Shown here in pieces: positions 24,667 to 58,600 of a stretch of 64,000 bases of DNA. Below the pieces are notes generated by a model, which worked only from the letters and a program-made list of their open reading frames with translations, was not told where the DNA came from and ran no database searches. Position 1 is the first letter of the stretch, and each line of letters opens with the position of its first letter. A program made the position numbers and the translations under genes. The stretch spans positions 6,575,501 to 6,639,500 of the forward strand of contig NC_092575.1 in the NCBI RefSeq assembly GCF_037975245.1. The letters run 5' to 3'. Origin of the DNA: Apostichopus japonicus. Lineage: Eukaryota; Echinodermata; Holothuroidea; Aspidochirotida; Stichopodidae.

Positions 24667-26259
24667 TCAGGGACCGGCATTCACAGACCCTGCAACTTTC
24701 TGCTGTTGAATTGCTGTGAATTTTTGTACCATCTCTTTACACATCAGGTGTTCACTTTTGAATAATAACTTCTTTCCATCATCTGTGAATGATAATGAAA
24801 CAAAGAATAACAATCATTTCTGTATGGACTATGAAAAATAAAAATAAAAATTTAAACATAACAGATTTACATGAAAGAAACTCAGTTTATATGCTGAATA
24901 GCACTGATTAACGATGAGCTATGCAATTATTACAAATATTTAACATCGTCTATATTTTGAAAATATTGAGCTAAACATTTTTATCAGTAGGTTGTTATGT
25001 TATCTGTAGGACATGTAAATTGAAAGCAATTCATGTTATCATTCTTATACAGTACAAAAAACTCCTGCCACGGAAGCTGCAGAATTAACTTACCAAATTC
25101 TATAAGGACTTGAGGTGTAGACCCATCATGTTTTACTTCTGTCTTAAATTTGCAATTAGGATTTGTTTCCCTAACTTTGTTTGTAGCAATAATGCTGAAG
25201 AAAGACCTGTATATGGAAACATGAAAATAAGTAAACACAAAAGATTGAACACCTGCATTGCTGTAGGATACTGAATGGAACAATTCAAAATGCTGAATTG
25301 GTCAAGAGGTAAACTTGTTCATATTGTGTGCTCTGAATTAGATTGTGCTGAGTGGAGAATGTCACATGTTCAGCATTTAGTTTAGGTTAGTATTTCCCAA
25401 GGGTTAGGAAGTCAACACAAGCTCACTTGAAACCATATCCATGTGATGATTGTGGATGAACACCGGCTTTGCATCTGACCAGTTTCTCAAAAATGATGGA
25501 TGTGAAGGCAGCCATGTCATTATCACTGCAGTGCAGCTATGGTGAACAAAGTTGTTGCAAAACCATTGAAAGAACAGAACCAAACCCCCATTCACAAACC
25601 AAAAATATCAAATCCACGCTCAACAACAAGGCAGCAATTTCTAATTTTTGAACAGGTCAAGAGAATCTGGTTCCTGTGAGGATTTAATCTGGAACCTTAT
25701 AATTGTGGGTCAAACACTTAAACCGCTACACCTTAAACTACCATTATTACACATTATTCCCTCAAAAGTCAAAGCTATAGTAATTGATAGTACAGTAGGC
25801 CTAGTACTAGTATAGCCTCAATTAGACCTGAGAAAAGAAAATCTTCAATGAGCCACCTATGTTGCTAACCAAGATCATTCGCTAAAATATACGGATTACT
25901 TTTTAAATTTATATGGGTAATTCAAGGCAGTAAATGGAAAGTTATCAAGTTTTACAACTATCAAACATGCATGACAAAAGCACTAGGCCTATGCCACTAA
26001 CTGAACAGACACAATCTTCATCGATGAAAACAACGTAACAACTAACATATGTACCAATTATGCGAAAAATAATTTTCAACATCGTTTGGGTCTGGTAAAC
26101 CAGACTGCCTATACAAACACTAGCTTGTCTGAAATGTCTTATTTTGTTAATCGTTAAAGTTAACCTTGTTTCCTTGGCACTCTTTTCCCATGGACAAAAC
26201 TGCAAACGAATTTGCTTGACAAACTGAAGCGATACTTGTTCAAACGCACGTTTCGCCAT
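24667..26259 (-). CDS. MRPL53: Mitochondrial ribosomal protein L53 (mL53)
   Basis: A structural protein of the mitochondrial large ribosomal subunit. Three exons, read downward: 26259-26165, 25206-25094, 24782-24667, join in frame to 107 codons plus TGA (human is 112). The match to human MRPL53 is clear in VKQIRLQFCPWEK (residues 14-26), in NKVRETNPNCKF and KHDGSTPQVLIEF of exon 2, and in the DDGKKLLFKSEHLMCKEM block of exon 3. I chose the ATG at 26259 because it gives the family N-terminal length and has A at -3 and G at +4. An in-frame ATG at 26400 would add 47 residues with no family similarity. The leader is short and basic. Intron 1 carries a SINE. RAD54B starts 0.6 kb away on the opposite strand. 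Confidence 0.93.
25371..25738 (-). mobile_element. tRNA-derived SINE-like element in MRPL53 intron 1
   Basis: Read on the minus strand, the segment opens with a decayed tRNA-like head. GGTGTAGCGG-TTAAGTG resembles an A box and GGTTCCAGATTAAATCC a B box. About 70 bp of its distal part, with TTCCCAA-GGTTA and AAACCATATCCATG, recurs diverged at 19571-19640 in MMAB intron 4. That makes it an interspersed family. RNA polymerase III boxes are degenerate, so it is probably inactive. Confidence 0.55.
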
Positions 26260-26873
26260 TCTAAAATCAAGAATGTAAAGACGAATAAAAGCTTGATTTA
26301 TGTCTATGCGCCCTAATTTACTACAGGAAGCGCTAAAATACGAAAACACACTTACAGTAGATACAGTATATACAGTATATACTATCTGAATTGAAAACAC
26401 ACAGGTACTGAAACTTACTACTTAGTTGTGTAACAGTCGTGGACCTCAACGAAAAGCGTGAATATCCTTCTGCATGACCAGAATGTACAGTATTGCACTT
26501 CGTATTAATTCTCCCGTTTCGCCCCGTTACTACTGTTCTTGCAAATGAGACGAGGTACCGTGAATCAACTCGAACGTTACTGCTTCTTTCACCTTAGGCA
26601 ATCCTACTTTGTAATCATAGGCTACAGCAGCCTAACTTAGGCTGGGCGCCACTGTGCCACTAGGGCCTAGGCTAGGTCTAAAATAATATTACATTAAACA
26701 GGACTAGTCTAGGCCTATCCTATTGTGTTGGTTGATTTGGGTACAACTACAAGGCTAATACATACTGTATACAAACCACTTAAATGTCGTTCTCACTTTG
26801 TCATGAATGTAAACAGTTTTAAATATTGTAAACAGTTTTGCACTATTTTACAGGATAAGCTGATGAAGTCATA
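26260..26873. promoter_or_regulatory. Putative bidirectional promoter, MRPL53 / RAD54B
   Basis: The two start codons face away from each other across 614 bp, so both promoters must lie here or in unseen 5' exons. A splice acceptor (TTTTACAG) ends at 26853, so RAD54B exon 1 probably begins at 26854 after a non-coding 5' exon upstream. The interval contains GCGTGAATATCC and CGTTACTGC stretches, a run of TAGGCCTA-type words (26630-26720) and a short TATACTGTA repeat at about 26346-26378. No convincing TATA box or initiator could be assigned. Confidence 0.5.
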
Positions 26874-48740
<21,867 letters not shown>

Positions 48741-51700
48741 AGAAGAAGAGGAGGACACTCCTCGCATCTGCTCTGTCTTCAGGAATTCACAACATCTGTC
48801 CGTCATCCAGGCCGGGTTGAACTTTGGGGAAAAGTGCCCATTTCTGGAGTCTTCCCTAAATTCATGGTACATTCATTTACGAGTGAAGAATTTTTCCGGC
48901 GAGATGAAGATTTTTATTGTTCCATCGTAAACCCATACCCCAGCTCCCCCTAAACTACCACGCTGGGCCCGGGGTCATAGCATCCTCACCTCTCTGTCAT
49001 CAGGCCTGAGCAGTTTTATAGCAGATAAAAAATAAACCTTACGATACAGATCAGGGTTGGAATTGCTACGGTCATGACTACGGAATTGCTACAGTCATGA
49101 TGGATAATTACTGGTTAAAGAAAAGTGATTTTTTTTTTTTTTTTTAGAAATACTGGGGACATAACATCAGGGGGTATCTACACTATACATTTTAAGATAT
49201 GGGTGGGGTTTTGTATTCAGGACTGTTGGGGGGGGGGGAGAGGGTTAATGAGGGGGTCAAGGGATCAAGAATGTATTTCATTAGCATAATAATGCCCAAG
49301 GAATGTCTTGGGTGCAGTATTTGTTGCATTTGTTGAAAAATTATCTTATTGGAGCCCAAAAAATTATGTGCAGTTTATTTAGTTTATTCTCATAACTGAA
49401 TATGCAAATAAATTAGCATTTTGAGCATTAAAACACAAAATATAATACAAATACACATTGTATATATAAGAAAGTTTTCACAGGGAAAAAAGAGAAACTA
49501 TATATGCCATTTGAAGAATAAAACCTCAATTGTTACAAAAGACAATTTCATTATTTCATTCTTCTTGCTTTAAATCATAAAAAAAAAATCAACTGCATGC
49601 AAATTCAAATATCTGCTTTTATGAGATTAGTCTCTTCAGATCCTAGTTATAAAAAAAATTCTGACAGCAAACTGCAGATATATCCCTCTTTTATCCATCT
49701 CTCATGATTGCCTGGGTGGATTTACAATGTATCAAGCATGTCCGGATTTTTAGAAAAGTTCTGAGGAAATATCGGTAGGAAATATTATTCTCTGTGAAGG
49801 ATATCTGCGGAAGGATGTGCATTCCTTCGTTCATGGAAATGTATTTCTGGCAGATATATCCATAGAATTACTGCTTATGTGATGAATAATACTTCAAAGA
49901 TTGTGTATATGATACAATACATGAGAGTCAAATTTTTCAGACAAGAAAAAATGATAATTAATGCTAAATAACACCCTATAAATACGGTGAATGCAAAAGT
50001 GTGTAAAAAAAGCTGTGCCTCTTAATTAGATGGATAAGATGCCTAGATGTGAAGATGACATGTGGTAGGTAAGAAAACTTGTATAAACCCACTGCAAACT
50101 ACAGCTTTAAAATTGACTAAAATTTGCTTATTTGGTGATTAGCAGTTACCCTCAACAAGTGAAATGTTCTATATGTTTTTACTATGCGTTTCACTATGTG
50201 TTTCACTAAGTTAGAACTAGTCAAGGTATCGAATACCAGATGCACATACACTTTTACAAACCATGCAAATGACCATGTTGAATGCTAGGTAACACTTGCT
50301 TTACTAACTCAAGTAAAACTTTTTTGTACTATGCGTTTTACTATGTGTACTATCTAAGTCAGAACTAGTCAAGGTATCAAATACTACATGCATATATATT
50401 TTCACAAACCATGAAAAGCATTACCATGTTGAATGCTTTGTAAAGCTTGCTTTACTAACACAACACAGGTAAAATGTACTGTTGTAACTACAATCAGAAT
50501 AGTTGCTTTACAGGTAAATTCTTTGGTAATTGTTTCCATTTGAATACCAAAGAGAACTGAAGACCAAAGAGAACCATTTAATGTAAATCAAATTATCCGT
50601 CTATTATGTCCATTTCTTTTCACTGGGTCAAAGTTTTTTATGACAGCATGATATCAAAAGACTATTTGCTGTTCTCGCAACCTTAAAGCTTACAACCAAT
50701 CAACAAGTTCACGGGCTACAGCGTGTATCTGTGTGTATGTATGTGTGTTGAAATACATGTCTTCAACTAATGTTTTTGTGAAATGCAAGATCATTTCAGG
50801 AAAGCGAGACATACTACAGCTAAAAGAAAATTCCATTTTTTAAATTAAGTCATTTAGCTCAAACATATCAATAACAGATTAATGACATATTCATGCAAGA
50901 CTGTTTCACCCTTCAAATTTAAATGCTATCTTTATACTTGTCAATTAAAAGCCTAACTTCACAAAAGTTCACTTCTGCAGCAAGGCAATAGGTTGCATGG
51001 TGAAATCAATTTTACATAGTATCAAAGTTACATAGTTTTAAAGTGTTATTGCTGCCAGTCATCACTCCATAATTATTTTTAAACTAAAAAAAAGAAGACA
51101 TCTCAGTGCAAATTTTATAGCTATAACTGAATAGTCCTAGGCGATCAAATTTCTGTTTTGGACAACCGAAATAAGCTTTGGTGGTCGACACCAGCGGACG
51201 AGTAGTTGTTTACACAATGACACTTCAAATTGCAGATTGCACCATAACTAAATACCCCCAAACTAGGTAGAAAGATAATTTGGTATCACCCCACCATCAC
51301 TTTTGATTACAAAATTAGCAGTGAATATTTAAAAAAAATTCTAACAAAGTGACAAAAATACTGTTTTGTTTTTATTTTTAATACATCTGAGTATCAATCC
51401 AAGGTAAAACGCTTACAAAGAATTATTCTAGTACAGATGAAAAAATGTCTGGTAAACACAAAGCTTTATGCAAATGAACAGCTCACACAGAAGAGTACAT
51501 TATTGTCATGCTTTATCTCAAATACACGCACGCACAAACACACTAAAACATAACACTACATATTAGCAGGTTTACATTGACAAAACTGGCATGAATCTTA
51601 TTCACCTTTTTCTAAAGTACTTTTCAACTAAATTGTGGGATGTTAACGCCTATCCCCGTAAAGAATTTCTGCAAATAGAGAAATGGAATAAATAAAAAAT

Positions 51701-52637
51701 AAAATAAAAAGTTCCAAAAAATTAGTGACCATCGGTGCTGATTGACGAGCTAAAATAATACTTTTGTCTTCAATGTGACCCAAACATGTTTTTCGAGAAA
51801 GTCCGACTCAGCAGCCAGTGGCGTGTCAGTTACGAGCCGTAAGGAGCTTAGGATAGACTGAAATACTTCAAACGATTCTGTTTGGTCTACCCAACAGAGT
51901 TAAAAATAGTGCTAAAAGATGGAGTAATTGATTGCACCCCATCTTCACCTCTCAAGAGAAGGTGGTCGGTCTCTCTCAAATAGGCCTTATCACCTCATCA
52001 AGAATCAAGTAAGCTTTCACGACTGATTTGAGGACTATCTTTCCCATGCTGCTCATAACAGGGAGAAAAGATAGATAGAAAAGGAATCAATTTTAATAGG
52101 AAGGAAAGAAACCTACAGCACAACACTCATTCTAAAACAATATTTTATAAACATGCATGCATAAAGCAAGCCTAACCTCTTAAACCTCACTGTTTTTAAC
52201 AGGATTTTGTGATTCCTAGATAAACAAAAGGGTTTTGGTCTTACCCTCTGTCTATTGTCTCTGTGCTTGACACTACCATATCAGTGCAATACCTGCTCAT
52301 ATCATTACACCCATACTTGCACCATTTAACCCAGTTCCATATCAAACAGTGCTTGGCTGTAATAAATCATAAATCTGCCAGGTATATCAAACCGAAAGTC
52401 TGATCTCTCATCTAAACCTCTCTCCTTGCGATACTGGAATGGGGAAACACGATCCTTGCCTTCCCCCTCGTCTACCTTTCTGTATGTATCTTCTTGCCAA
52501 GATCGCGATCCCTTAACGGGAAAAGATCCTCGACAAAATGGAGAGCTGGTGTGTCTGTCGTTGAAGGTGGGATAAGAGTTCCCCCCCCCCACATTGAGGG
52601 GAAGGAACTGAAGGCCGACTGGCAGTCCGACGAGACT
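48741..52637. other. Convergent 3' flank between RAD54B and SETD6
   Basis: Holds the 3' UTRs of both genes and AT-rich spacer. A plus-strand AATAAA at 49031-49036 is 291 nt past the RAD54B stop. For SETD6, minus-strand AATAAA hexamers occur at 51371-51376 and further left. A G run lies at about 49210. A two-copy tandem duplication (about 50165-50332 and 50333-50490) shares ACTATGCGTTT-ACTATGTGT, AGAACTAGTCAAGGTATC and CATGTTGAATGCT. No exon is supported; short open frames near 52326-52685 belong to the SETD6 3' UTR or are antisense to it. Confidence 0.65.
49031..49036 (+). terminator. Candidate RAD54B poly(A) signal (AATAAA)
   Basis: The first canonical hexamer downstream of the RAD54B stop, 291 nt past it. 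Position is plausible for a short 3' UTR; unproven. Confidence 0.5.
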
Positions 52638-55600
52638 TCAAGCTATGCAACAATGGTCTCCTTGTCCTGGTTGGACACTATTTGAAAGTGGTTCTTTAGT
52701 TATTGCTTGCAGTGTCTTATGCAGTAGAATTTTCTGACCCACCCTCACGTGAAGAGCAAATTGTCTTTTCCGGCTCAGTTTCTGATAATTCTCCTTCTTG
52801 AGTAAATTTCTGTCTTCGTCTATCGTGTTGACGTACTTCTCTAAGCACAGCCTCAGAACACCGCTTAATAGTTGCTTCCACTTTTCGGGTAACGTTTGAA
52901 GATTTTCTGTATTTCCAAAACGAAAAAGAGGACAAAACTTTAGTCAGATACAGTTTTTAGTCAAGTAGTAACAATGCATGAAACACTTAGCACTTTAAAT
53001 AAGAGGAAAAGAAGACAAACCAATAAACCCAAAATAACTTTAAGTTGTTTTTCAAGCTTTACTTCAAAGAGATCTTATTTTCAGGCTATAGGGGCTCTGA
53101 AACATGTTTGGCTTCAATCAAAAGTTTTGCTGTATGCCTTGGCTGAATGGTTGCAATTAAGATGGGAAAAGCACAGTCCATTACGCAAGTCCATGAAGCA
53201 GTTACAGACCAGAGTGACTGCCCCCACCCCCCACCACCCCCCCTTCTACTTACCAAAAGCATGAAAAATAGCCAATATTTGCAGGGAACACATAATGATC
53301 ATAAACCTGAAAAGAAACTGTTTTTTGATCTCCTCAGCTTGCATAACCAAACGGCTTTAAGTGTTTGTCGGGCAGTTTGATCGTCTTTTGACAATAGTTG
53401 ACAGACCTATGTACTGAAAATTTACGAAACTGGGGCTGACAGCGGAACTTCAAAAACAAATCCTCTTTGAGAGGGAATGGAAGTAACTAGATTAATTTCA
53501 ATTTAATTTACAAAAGAAATTGTGCCAGAGCACCACTGAATTATTTTAACGCAGCTTTTTAGGCATTGAATGTGCTAACTTGTCAATAGGACTGGATACA
53601 AACACCATAACAATCCAGACCATTATCTTTGACTAAACCAGTTTCAATTCCCAAACGATTTTGTTAAGTTTTCCAATATGCAGTTTTGATTGCGATTGAC
53701 AGGGTTTTAAAACAGCATCTTTGTCACAGACTTTTAGGAAGTACAAAATGCCTGTATTTTGATTCCTTACCAAAATTCTGAAAAAATTGTATAACAGTTA
53801 TAACTCCAAAGGCAAAGCTTGAATGAACTGCACACTTGGTATGTAGATACACCTTATAAATTGCAATAATACTGAGTGAACAGTCAGCATTCAACGTTGT
53901 CATATGAAATGTGACAAGGGTTCACAAAGCCTGTTGGCTTTGCGGTTTACTAGCTAACTTAAGGTTCACCATGGTGGAAGAGCACATCAACTGTGATCTG
54001 ATATTTGAAATAAAAGACTCTCTTCGGGTATGGATTTGGCCCGATCTCGGCAATCTCATGGACGACCTAAAGAGCAGAGTATCTCACCTAAAGAGAGTAT
54101 AATATCGGCTTCTTCGTTTTCCTCGTCACTCTCCCATCCGTCTTTGTTTTTGTAGTCTTCAAAGTCGTCCTTACTCATCATACAGACCTGTCAAGCAGAG
54201 GTGATGAAATTCAATGAAAAATACATCGGATGCGCGTATTGAATACAGACATGAGGGTAAAGAAAACCAGAATGCAAAAATGCATTGTGGTTTCGATAAT
54301 GTAACATGAGCAGTTTTCTTCATGAATCTGACGTAATGTATAGTCAGGGTGTACATGTTTACAAGGGTTTCACCATTTGACCTTTGATGACCCCAAATGA
54401 CTTTTGACCTCCACCAAAAACAATAGGCTTCTTTAACTCAATGTGGTACTTCTACACTAAATTAGAGGTTGGCCCAAGCTTCCAGTATTGAGATATCTTG
54501 ATTACAAGGTTTTCACAATTTGACCCCTGTTGACCCCAAATGACCTTTGACCTCCACCAAAAACAATAGGCTTCTTTTACACAATGTGGTACTTCTACAC
54601 ACTAAATATGAAATTGATCTGACCTTCCCTTCTTGAGATATCGTGTTTACAAGCTGGGCGTCACAAACGCACTGAATGCACTGAATGCAAAGGTTACGAT
54701 TATCATTGAAACCAAAAACGGGCGGGTTAAAGAGATGTTGGGGGGGGGATTGGAGTGAGAGGACGAGGAGGCTGGGAAAGAGACGGTTTCTTATATTTAG
54801 AACTTGACCGTACCAATACTGAAATGGACAGCCAAGAACAAGTCTGAATCTTAATTACTAGCTCAACAATCATACAGTAAGGTTCTTCCAGCCCAATAAT
54901 CTGATCTGCCAACAAAGAATGTGTTAAATATGCTGGGGGAGGGGGAGCTCTCCCCTGGTGCCTCCCAGTCTTTCAATCGATGCATGACAGAGGATGTACC
55001 TTTAAAGTAGTGTGTAGTTCTTCCGGGGTTAAAATTCCGTCTTCACCGATCACAAAGTTCCCTTCATCGGAGACCACATCCAGCTGCTCCAGGAATCGCC
55101 ATCGTGCGTTGAGGTCTAACCCTGGCTCGGTTTTCGTCGATTCCCTGACGTGGTTCAGGAAAAATTTCATCGGTATATCAACCTAGAACAAAGATGAAAC
55201 ATTGTTTTTCTAAAGTCATTACGAATACATTAATGCTGCATGTTTTATTTAAACTTTGAAATGATTTTAGTTAAAGGATGATTTTAGTCATAGTTCAAAG
55301 GGAAATAGTGAAGAAAGGGGGGGGGGGGAGGAGTGCTTGCAATTTTTCTATAGCTATTCAGGTATTCAAGAAGTGACATATATTTATTTTTTTATTCAGT
55401 TTTGTGTCGCATCTTTCCTTCATCGTGTCTCAAAAATTTGATGCAGTATAAAAATGAAACCCTCGACTGCTAGCAGTGTTTTTATTTTACAGTTTTCCAG
55501 CATATCAAATTTAATTCTGTGCCTGAAGTCCTTGAAAGCAAAGATAAAGTACTAAGAAATAGCATTTGTTACTTAAGTTACAAATTCATAAAGAACACAG

Positions 55601-58600
55601 ACATTTAGCAAAAGATGTCGGTGGCTTTTAAACTCGATAACAATACATTACATCAATTGTGTGGGACACAAAATTTTCTGGATTGGTATAATGGTTAATG
55701 AACTCGGCAGCAACATGCTAATAGATAAATCAATCTCTAAGTTTAGACGGGGAGGTTATCCAGTCCTATGTGAATATTATTTATTATAATAGTTGGTTTG
55801 GCCATAATGGCAAAAAGTTCCCTGCCCTGCACAAGATATAGTGTCAGAGGTCGAGAGTACTATTAGTAACCCAAAATACAATAGGAATTAGGAAGTTAAC
55901 AAATGTTTACTCATGTCCAAAAATTCAGTGCAAAGCATTTTAGGGTGACTCTCATCCCAACTATAAAGGACAAATGCTGTTGTCGATCTGCAAATAGCTG
56001 TTACCATGGTTACCGGGAGATAACAGAGTCTCTCGCGCGTCACAGTTCCCGTGCAGATTCTGCTGATTATTATTTGTCCATAGAATGTCAATTTGGCACT
56101 GAATGGGTTTGTGGTATGGAGCTGAATTTCATGTACTGTATAAAGACATTGTAAATAACCTTTTCCTGACAATTTAGGATGTGTTACATTAGCAGGATGT
56201 ACTAATGATCATATGGGAGGGGGGAAGGGGGGGTCGGGAGGTAATAAACGACATTGGGGAAGAACAACAACTAGCTCAAGCATCTTTTGCAAGCATCACA
56301 GTTTCCAATTAATCAAATCCTATGAAAACGCAAAGGTGCTGTCAAAGTGAGCAAAATATGTCTGTATATATGTTATTAATTTTCTATAAAGGTTCATACC
56401 TTCACAGAGAGGTTCATACCTTTATAGTGAATTGATTAGTAAAGATCATAACATTTTGCAAAGAAAGCTAATAATTCCTTGCTTGTAAAGTCAAAATGAA
56501 CAGTTTTAAATTTTTGGGAACAAAAAGCCCAAATTTGCTAACTCAACAATTTTCTGAAAATTATGATCTCATCACTTTTGGACAATTTGCAAAACTGTTA
56601 AAAAAGTTACTTCCACCGTGAATAATTCATCATTTTTTTAGTCAAATTTCTATGTCAAGTGGATTAAAAACTGTTATAAAAAATTGATTAATCTTTGGCA
56701 AAAAGTCAAATCGATTACATCTGAGCATGAGAGAATATGTGGAAAGTTGTTAAATTGCAAACAAGCTAAGAAAGTGAATAATGCATGTAAAACTGTCAAC
56801 ATCCATAAAGTAACCAGTTCAATACTTTTTTACCTTTTTTTGACATATGTCAATAACTTAAACGTTTTGCCTTTGATTGCTGACAATATTTATCAGAATA
56901 TTTTAACATTTCAATGGGATCCTAATGTTTCCATAAAAATATAGAATCGATGAAACCTATTTAAAAGCAAATACATAGCATTAGCTCCATAATTGAATCT
57001 GTCAGTTTAAAATTGGTTTAATTGGACCGTGTTTAAACGCGATCCTAGCAGGATCTTCTTCAGAGGTTGACTGATATAATATAAACTAAGGCTAACTTTA
57101 CATATTTACTTACACAGGTCAACCATGCCTTTTGTTTTTATCTTCACTCTTAAATGAACTGTTTCAATCCAACCACCTTTCACTTACTGTATCAAAGATA
57201 TTTTCTGGGTAAGATTCAGCAAAGCCATACATATGTAACAGCTGCCAGTTGGCTAATTCACCAAAAGTGTTGAAGACTTCCTGACCCTAACAAAACAACA
57301 GAAAAGAAACAGAAAATGTACACAAACACATTAAGAAATGAAAGAAAACAGTGTGGGGGAAAAAGAAAACATGAAGGTTTCAAACTGTGCTGCTAGTAAA
57401 ACAGTTTTGAGCTATTTACATAGTCACAACACAACAAGAAGTACAATCACATGGTTAAGCTAGATGGAATACAATAGATAGCTTGGGGGGGGGGGGGGGA
57501 ATTCCCTCTTTTGACACATACCAAGCCCCCTGATAGTCATAGATAGGATACTTGGTAACAGATGAATAGAGTTCAAAGTTACAACACAACAGCAGAGGGA
57601 GGTGGGTGAAGAGGATGATGATACAATGTTGTCAATATTCCTTCAATCCTTAATTTATCAGCAAACGGAATAATTCAGCGAGTTGAAGAAAACATTAACT
57701 TGACAGTCGCCAGTGCTTGAACTCTTACGGATACTGTTACCGTTTACTTAAATTATTTTATCCGAGTGAGTGGCCCTGGGAACGAAAACAAAAAATGAGT
57801 CGGCAAGCCCGATCACAGATTTTCTGACTTTAAATATAAATTTTGAGCACACTTTAGCCTTAGATTAACTGCCTTTTCAAGTTGAAGTTTCTGAAACATC
57901 ACTCCCATGGAGACAGGACTTTGATAGCCAACCTTTTAACAAAAGGAACTTTATGCCTAAGAGCAGGGGTGGGCAACCTTTCTGAATGAATGGGCCAAAT
58001 ACAAGGAGTGAAAAATTGACTGCTCCGCACCTAACCAACGACCTGCTGTTGATTTCAAACCTTTGATTCCGAGGACTTTTAAGCAATAGGTGTGTGTACT
58101 TAATCTGTATTCACAAAAACATAATGTCAATACAGTACAGTTGATAATTAATGTGGATAATAGGCCTACTGTACCTGACAGCATCATTAGTGCCGATAAA
58201 TTCTAAGCAGCTAGCTCATTTTTTGTGATGATGTAAAATAGATTGATCTTTTTTCTTTTTATTGAGACATCTCACAGGCGGCAAAAAATCACTGGCGGGC
58301 CGCATGTGGCCCGCGGGTCGTAGGTTGCCCACCCCAGCCTTAGACCTAGTTTTGGCGAGAGATTTAGAGAAACATGATATCCTCTGACCAGGCACACGTA
58401 CAACACCACTGTCATGAATATTCACGGGGAGCCGGAATCTAACCTTTCTGATTGGCTTAATGGAAACCATCTTCAGCCTCTCTTTCTCAAAGAGTAACTT
58501 GGCGTTATTTTTGGCGATGTGGTTGAGGGCGTCGGCCAGCGGTACCATCACGGGAGGAGGATGGTGGGAGTCGTTGTCGTCATCATCATCTTCGTCGTCG

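Noticed and set aside
25945-26400. Start of MRPL53 at the upstream in-frame ATG (26400)
   Set aside because: The extra 47 residues have no family counterpart and include a TACTGTATA DNA repeat; the ATG at 26259 gives the standard length and a better context.
52326-52935. Short frames on both strands near the SETD6 terminus
   Set aside because: 52717-52935 is an out-of-frame reading of the last SETD6 exon; the others lie in its 3' UTR or antisense to it.
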